Assembly (NCBI GenBank): GCA_003117195.1
Contig: BDSI01000003.1
Span: 2,261,551 to 2,325,550 of the forward strand
DNA from: Eudorina sp. 2006-703-Eu-15
Taxonomy: Eukaryota > Chlorophyta > Chlorophyceae > Chlamydomonadales > Volvocaceae
Direction: 5' to 3'
DNA length: 64,000 nucleotides
The notes under the pieces were generated by a model. The model was not told the origin of the DNA and ran no database searches. It saw only the letters and a list, made by a program, of their open reading frames with translations. Positions 60,301-64,000 of this stretch are shown piece by piece (positions within the stretch are counted from its first letter, which is position 1; every line of letters begins with the position of its first letter). A program made the position numbers and the translations under genes.

Positions 60301-61437
60301 CTCCGTTGCCAGCCGTCCCGCGGTCCAGCTCCGACGTCAGCCCTCCAGCGGACAAGTTTCGAAGCCAGCCCTTTAGCGGTCCAGCTCCGGTGCCAGCCGT
60401 CCCGCGGTCCAGCTCCGACGTCAGCCCTCCAGCGGTCCAGCTCCGAAGCCAGCCCTTGATGGTCCAGATCCGTTGCCAGCCGTCCCGCGGTCCAGCTCCG
60501 ACGTCAGCCCTCCAGCGGTCCAGCTCCGTTGCCAGCCCTTGAGCGGTCCAGCTTCGTTGCCAGCCGTCCCGCGGTCCAGCTCCGACGTCAGCCCTCCAGC
60601 GGTCCAGCTCCGAAGCCAGCCCTTGAGTGGTCCAGCTCCGTTGCCAGCCGTCCCGCGGTCCAGCTCCGTTGCCAGCCCTCCAGTTGTCCAGCTCCAAAGC
60701 CAGCCCTTGAGCGATCCAGCTCCGTTACCAGCCGTCCCGCAGTCCAGCTCCGACCTCAACCCTCCAGCGGTCCAGCTCCGAAGCCAGCCCTTGAGCGGTC
60801 CAGCTTCGTTGCCAGCCGTCCCGCGGTCCAGCTCCGACGTCAGCCCTCCAGGGGTCCAGCTCCGAAGGCAGCCCTTGAGCGGTTCAGCTCCGTTGCCAGC
60901 CGTCCCGCGGTCCAGCTCCGACCTCAGCCCTCCAGCGGTCAAAGTCCGACGTCAGCCCTCCAGTGGTCCAGCGCCGAAGCCAGCCCTTGCGCGGTCCAGC
61001 TCCGAAGCCAGCTGTCCTGCGGTCTAGCTCCAACCTCAGCCCTCAAGCGGTCCAGCTCCGAAGCCAGCCCTTGAGCGGTCCAGCTCCGTTGCCAGCCATC
61101 CCGCGGTCCAGTTCCGACACCAATACTCCAGCGGTCCAGCTCCGTTACCAGCCCTCCAGCGGTCCAGTTCCGAAGCCAGCCGTCGAGCGGTCCAGTTCTG
61201 AAGCCAGCCCTCGCGCGGTTTAGCTCCGACGTCAGCCGTCCAGCGGTCCAGCTCCGTTGCCAGCCCGTGAGCGGTCCAGCTCCGTTGCCAGCCGTCCCGC
61301 GGTCCAGCTCCGACGTCAGCCCTCCAGCGGTCCAGCTCCGAAGCCAGCCCTTGAGCGGTCCAGCTCCGTTGCCAGCCGTCGAGCGGTCCAGCTCCGAAGC
61401 CAGCCCTCCAGCGGTCCAGCTCCGAAGCCAGCCTTAT

Positions 61438-61451
61438 CCCTAAACCCTAAA
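61438..61451 (+). repeat. Telomere-like CCCTAAACCCTAAA at the satellite boundary
   Basis: Two exact CCCTAAA units (plant-type telomere repeat) directly abut the last satellite unit. A weaker AACCTTAACCTAACCC-like stretch (62939-62956) lies just before the second block starts. Confidence 0.6.
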
Positions 61452-61657
61452 GCCGTCGCCGCCTCAGCCAAAGTCACCCGAACCGTACTTGCTGGCCACC
61501 TTCCCCGCCTAACCACAATTAGCCAACCAAAGGGAGGCCACAGCAATCGGAGCAGCGAGCACCCATCTCTTTGTCCCAACAGACTGATTGGCTGTCGAAG
61601 TTCCCCGACCCCTCACGTTCCCAGCCCTACAACCTTAGTCTCCGGTATCCGCTTCAG

Positions 61658-61774
61658 GTCCCGAGGATCTTGACAGGTGCTCGACGCGTCCAGAAGTTCG
61701 TGAGTCTTGGGTGCCGATCACGGGGTGTCTACAAGGACCGCCTGACGTCCTTGGGTTTCTTGTTCTCGGACAGG
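61658..61774 (+). other. Possible exon fragment with helicase-associated-type repeat resemblance
   Basis: Between an acceptor-like GCTTCAG and a donor-like ACAG|GTGACC the + strand encodes VPRILTGARRVQKFVSLG then CRSRGVYKDRLTSLGFLFSD. The pattern LG-x-x-x-R-x-G-x-y-x-x-RL-x-x-LGF is reminiscent of the short repeats found beside some helicases and as stand-alone repeats in algae. No neighbouring exons were found. Confidence 0.25.
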
Positions 61775-62980
61775 TGACCTCCGCTCCGCTTGCGGGTCAA
61801 GGTTGTTGAAGGTGCACTTGAAGAAGGGCGATGTATGCCGTACAGTCGGTCGCCGTTGTGGAGATGCACGTGGCCTCGATGTCGATGGGACCGTTGCCTC
61901 GGTACGGACGGCTGCCTGTGAGGAGGGGGCGGATAGCGACTTGAAGTCACCAAGGGGTACGACTGCAGAACGGAACGTGTGGAACGGGAATTGGCCCCCA
62001 ATGAACATAAGCAAGCCTAGCGGCGCCCTGACTGACCTGAGGCATCAATGCATGGACGATGCAGGATGCCGTCCATAAGAAGATGCCCAACCGCAGCTAA
62101 GTTGCCGATAGTATTTGTTGTGATGGCTGATGTTTTCACTCTTGTGATGCATTAAAGCGTTACTCTAAGAGAAGACGGCAAACCGGGACTTATACGCAGC
62201 TGACGGGCGAGCTAGGCGTGCCCGCAAGATGATGGCAGCCCAAAGTGACTTGCCTGCCTTGGCAGCAACGCCCGCCGGGGTCAGTAACTTTACCCAGCCG
62301 CAGCAAAACGTCCTGCCCCTGGACCGCACCCTGCTGTCCAGCACCGGTCGTCCGCATTGCCACCACCATCAACATCAGCAGCAACAACAGCAGTAATGCG
62401 GCCCTCCCGGCCCTCTCAACCACAGCCGGTGAGAGGTGATACGCGTCATGACTGCGATGTTGGTGCGGCTGCCTGACGCCCTAACCCCCTAACCAAATTC
62501 CCGAATCGCATTGGCACCGCGCCATGGGCCCTTCTCCTATCGACTAAGTTCTCAGTCCCACTGATACGCTCGGCCCGCCGCTCGCCCGACCCCGTGCTGC
62601 ACCGCCATCGAGCTTGATCCGCCGGCAGAGCACCCTGCCCTCCGGCACTCGTGTGGAGCCGGGCGCGTGACCGCCGCCTCAGCCTCTGGGTGGTGTCACA
62701 GCGCAGCAGCGCGTGGATGGGTGCCTCGAAGACCCGAAGCCCCGCGGAGTTGCGGAGGGCATACATACATACATATATGCAGGATGGCGCCCAGCTCTTC
62801 GAGGAGCAGCCAGGCGATGTGTAAACCCTAGCTGCTGCTGCTCCTCGACGAACCACGCGCCCTGCGGTTCTATCCAAGGGGGGGGCCGATACCCGGCAGG
62901 TCCTCTTCCCCTCCCCTGGGTATCTTGATGCCCCCCATAAACCTTAACCTAACCCTCTGCCGCGGCATATACCCTATCAG

Positions 62981-64000
62981 GTCTCTAGCGGTCCAGCTCC
63001 GACCTCAACCCTCCAGCGGTCCAGCTCCGAAGCCAGCCGTCCCGCAGTCCAGTTCCGAAGCCAGCTGTCGAGCGGTCCAGCTCCGAAGCCACCCCTCCAG
63101 CGGTCCAGTTCCGTTGCCAGCCCTTGAGCGGTCCAGATCGGTTGCCAGCCGTCCCACGGTCCAGGTCCGACGTCAGCCCTCCAGCGGTCCAGATCCGAAG
63201 CCAGCCGTCGAGCGGTTGAGCTCCTAGGCCACCCCTAGGCCACCCCAGCTCCGTTGCCAGCCGTCCCGCGGTCCAGCTCCGACCTCAACCCTCCAGCGGT
63301 CCAGCTCCGACGCCAGCACTTGAGCGGTCCAGCTCCGTTGCCAGCCGTCCCGCGGTCCAGCTCCGTTGCCAGCCGTCCCGCGGTCCAGCTCCGACCTCAA
63401 CCCTCCAGCGGTCCAGCTCCGAAGCAAGCCCTCGCGCGGTCCAGCTCCGAAGCCATACATCAAGCGGTCCAGCTCCGTTGCCAGCCGTCCCGCGGTTCAG
63501 CTCCGACGCCAGCCGTCGAGCGGTCCAGCTCCGAAGCCACCAATCCAGCGGTCCAGCTCCGACGTCAGCCCCAGCTCCGACGACTGCTCTTCAGCGGTCC
63601 AGCACCGTTGCCAGCCCTTGAGCGGTCCAGCTCCGAAGCCAGCCGTCCCGCGGTCCAGTTCCGAAGCCAGCTGTCGAGCGGTCCAGTACCGAAGCTATCC
63701 CTCCAGCGGTCCAGCTCCGAATCCACCCCACTAGAAGTCCAGCTCCGTTGCCAGCCGTCGAGCGGTCCAGCTCCGAAGCCACCCCTCCAGCCGTCCAGCT
63801 CCGAAGCCATCCCTCCAGCGGTCCAGCTCCGTTGCCAGCCGTCCCGCGGTCCAGCTCCGAAGCCAGCCGTCCCGCGGTCCAGCTCCGAAGCCACCCCTCC
63901 AGCGGTCCAGCTCTGAAGCAAGCCCTCCAGCGGTCCAGGTCCGAAGCCAGCCGTCGAGCAGTCCAGCTCCGAAGCCCCCCCTCCAGCGGTCCAGCTCCGT
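62981..64000 (+). repeat. 28-bp satellite array (block 2), continuing past the window
   Basis: The same GTCCAGCTCCG-type unit resumes after GGTCTCTAGCG and runs to the end. Units are more divergent than in block 1 (for example the AGGCCACCCC duplication at 63225-63247), as expected at an array edge or an older part. Confidence 0.9.

Larger units (their letters stand above)
47942..61434 (+). repeat. 28-bp satellite array, about 13.5 kb (block 1)
   Basis: Roughly 480 head-to-tail copies of a 28-base unit that begins GTCCAGCTCCG and continues with one of a few middles (AAGCCAGCC, TTGCCAGCC, ACGTCAGCC, ACCTCAACC) and ends (CTTGAGCG, GTCCCGCG, CTCCAGCG, GTCGAGCG). Middles and ends are strongly coupled, giving frequent 84-base trimers. 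Long open frames appear on both strands because the unit has no stop in any frame; 28 is 1 modulo 3, so all frames rotate through the same codons. Occasional base changes such as TTTAG create stops. There are no spacers, so it is not CRISPR. It is most likely a non-coding satellite, perhaps heterochromatic; a repetitive Pro/Ser-rich protein cannot be fully excluded. Confidence 0.9.
61435..62980. other. Non-satellite island between the two satellite blocks
   Basis: It starts exactly at the satellite edge with a telomere-like CCCTAAACCCTAAA (61438-61451). A possible exon at 61658-61774 is described separately. Another short frame, about 62231-62396 (+), encodes QSDLPALAATPAGVSN and a Gln-rich end but has no splice context. 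AT-rich ATACATACATACATAT lies near 62761. No complete gene is evident. Confidence 0.5.

Noticed and set aside
47942..61434. CRISPR-like array of 28-base repeats
   Set aside because: Repeats are directly adjacent with no spacers, the genome is eukaryotic, and no cas-like genes are present.

Overview
The window looks like nuclear DNA of a volvocine or Chlamydomonas-like green alga (core Reinhardtinia). The evidence is a very GC-rich sequence, genes cut into many small exons by G/C-rich introns with GTGAG, GTGGG and GTAAG donors, a cilium-specific gene, a giant OPR-type organelle RNA-binding protein, an SRCR receptor, and TTTTAGGG-like motifs. I assembled exon models by hand from splice sites, phase agreement and protein-family resemblance; no search was run.

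Layout: (1) 1-861, 3' end of an unrecognised gene (+). (2) 1070-5357, eight-exon gene (+) for a 302-residue coiled-coil ciliary protein resembling the central-apparatus C1a subunit C1a-34/FAP119 (animal CFAP119). (3) 6857-14966, cytosolic phenylalanyl-tRNA synthetase alpha subunit (+), interrupted by a 461-base assembly gap; its introns carry a CT-rich array, a CCACCC array and a roughly 270-bp (CATT)n tail of a retroelement. (4) 17634-21109 and 23978-27595, tandemly duplicated nine-exon genes (+) for GRDP/DUF1399 glycine-rich proteins. (5) 33857 down to about 29100 on the minus strand, a signal peptide, one SRCR domain split over three exons, and a membrane segment, followed by a kinase N-lobe exon and a U-box exon with no kinase catalytic core between them. 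Two hAT-type MITEs with exact 8-bp target duplications sit in this locus. (6) 34-38.9 kb, gene-poor sequence with dispersed short repeats. (7) 38941-46420, five-exon gene (+) for a 1917-residue OPR-like protein. (8) 47942-61434 and 62981 to the window end, a very large 28-bp satellite arranged in 84-bp trimers and kilobase-scale higher-order duplications, with a 1.5-kb island between the two blocks.

The genes have no evident shared pathway: housekeeping translation, cilium, organelle RNA metabolism, cell-surface recognition and an uncharacterised glycine-rich family lie side by side, as is usual in a nuclear genome. The most unusual structures are the satellite, whose 28-base unit (1 modulo 3) makes every frame encode the same 28-residue periodic peptide; the SRCR/kinase/U-box locus; the gene-conversion pattern in the GRDP pair; and two transposable-element families defined from this window alone.
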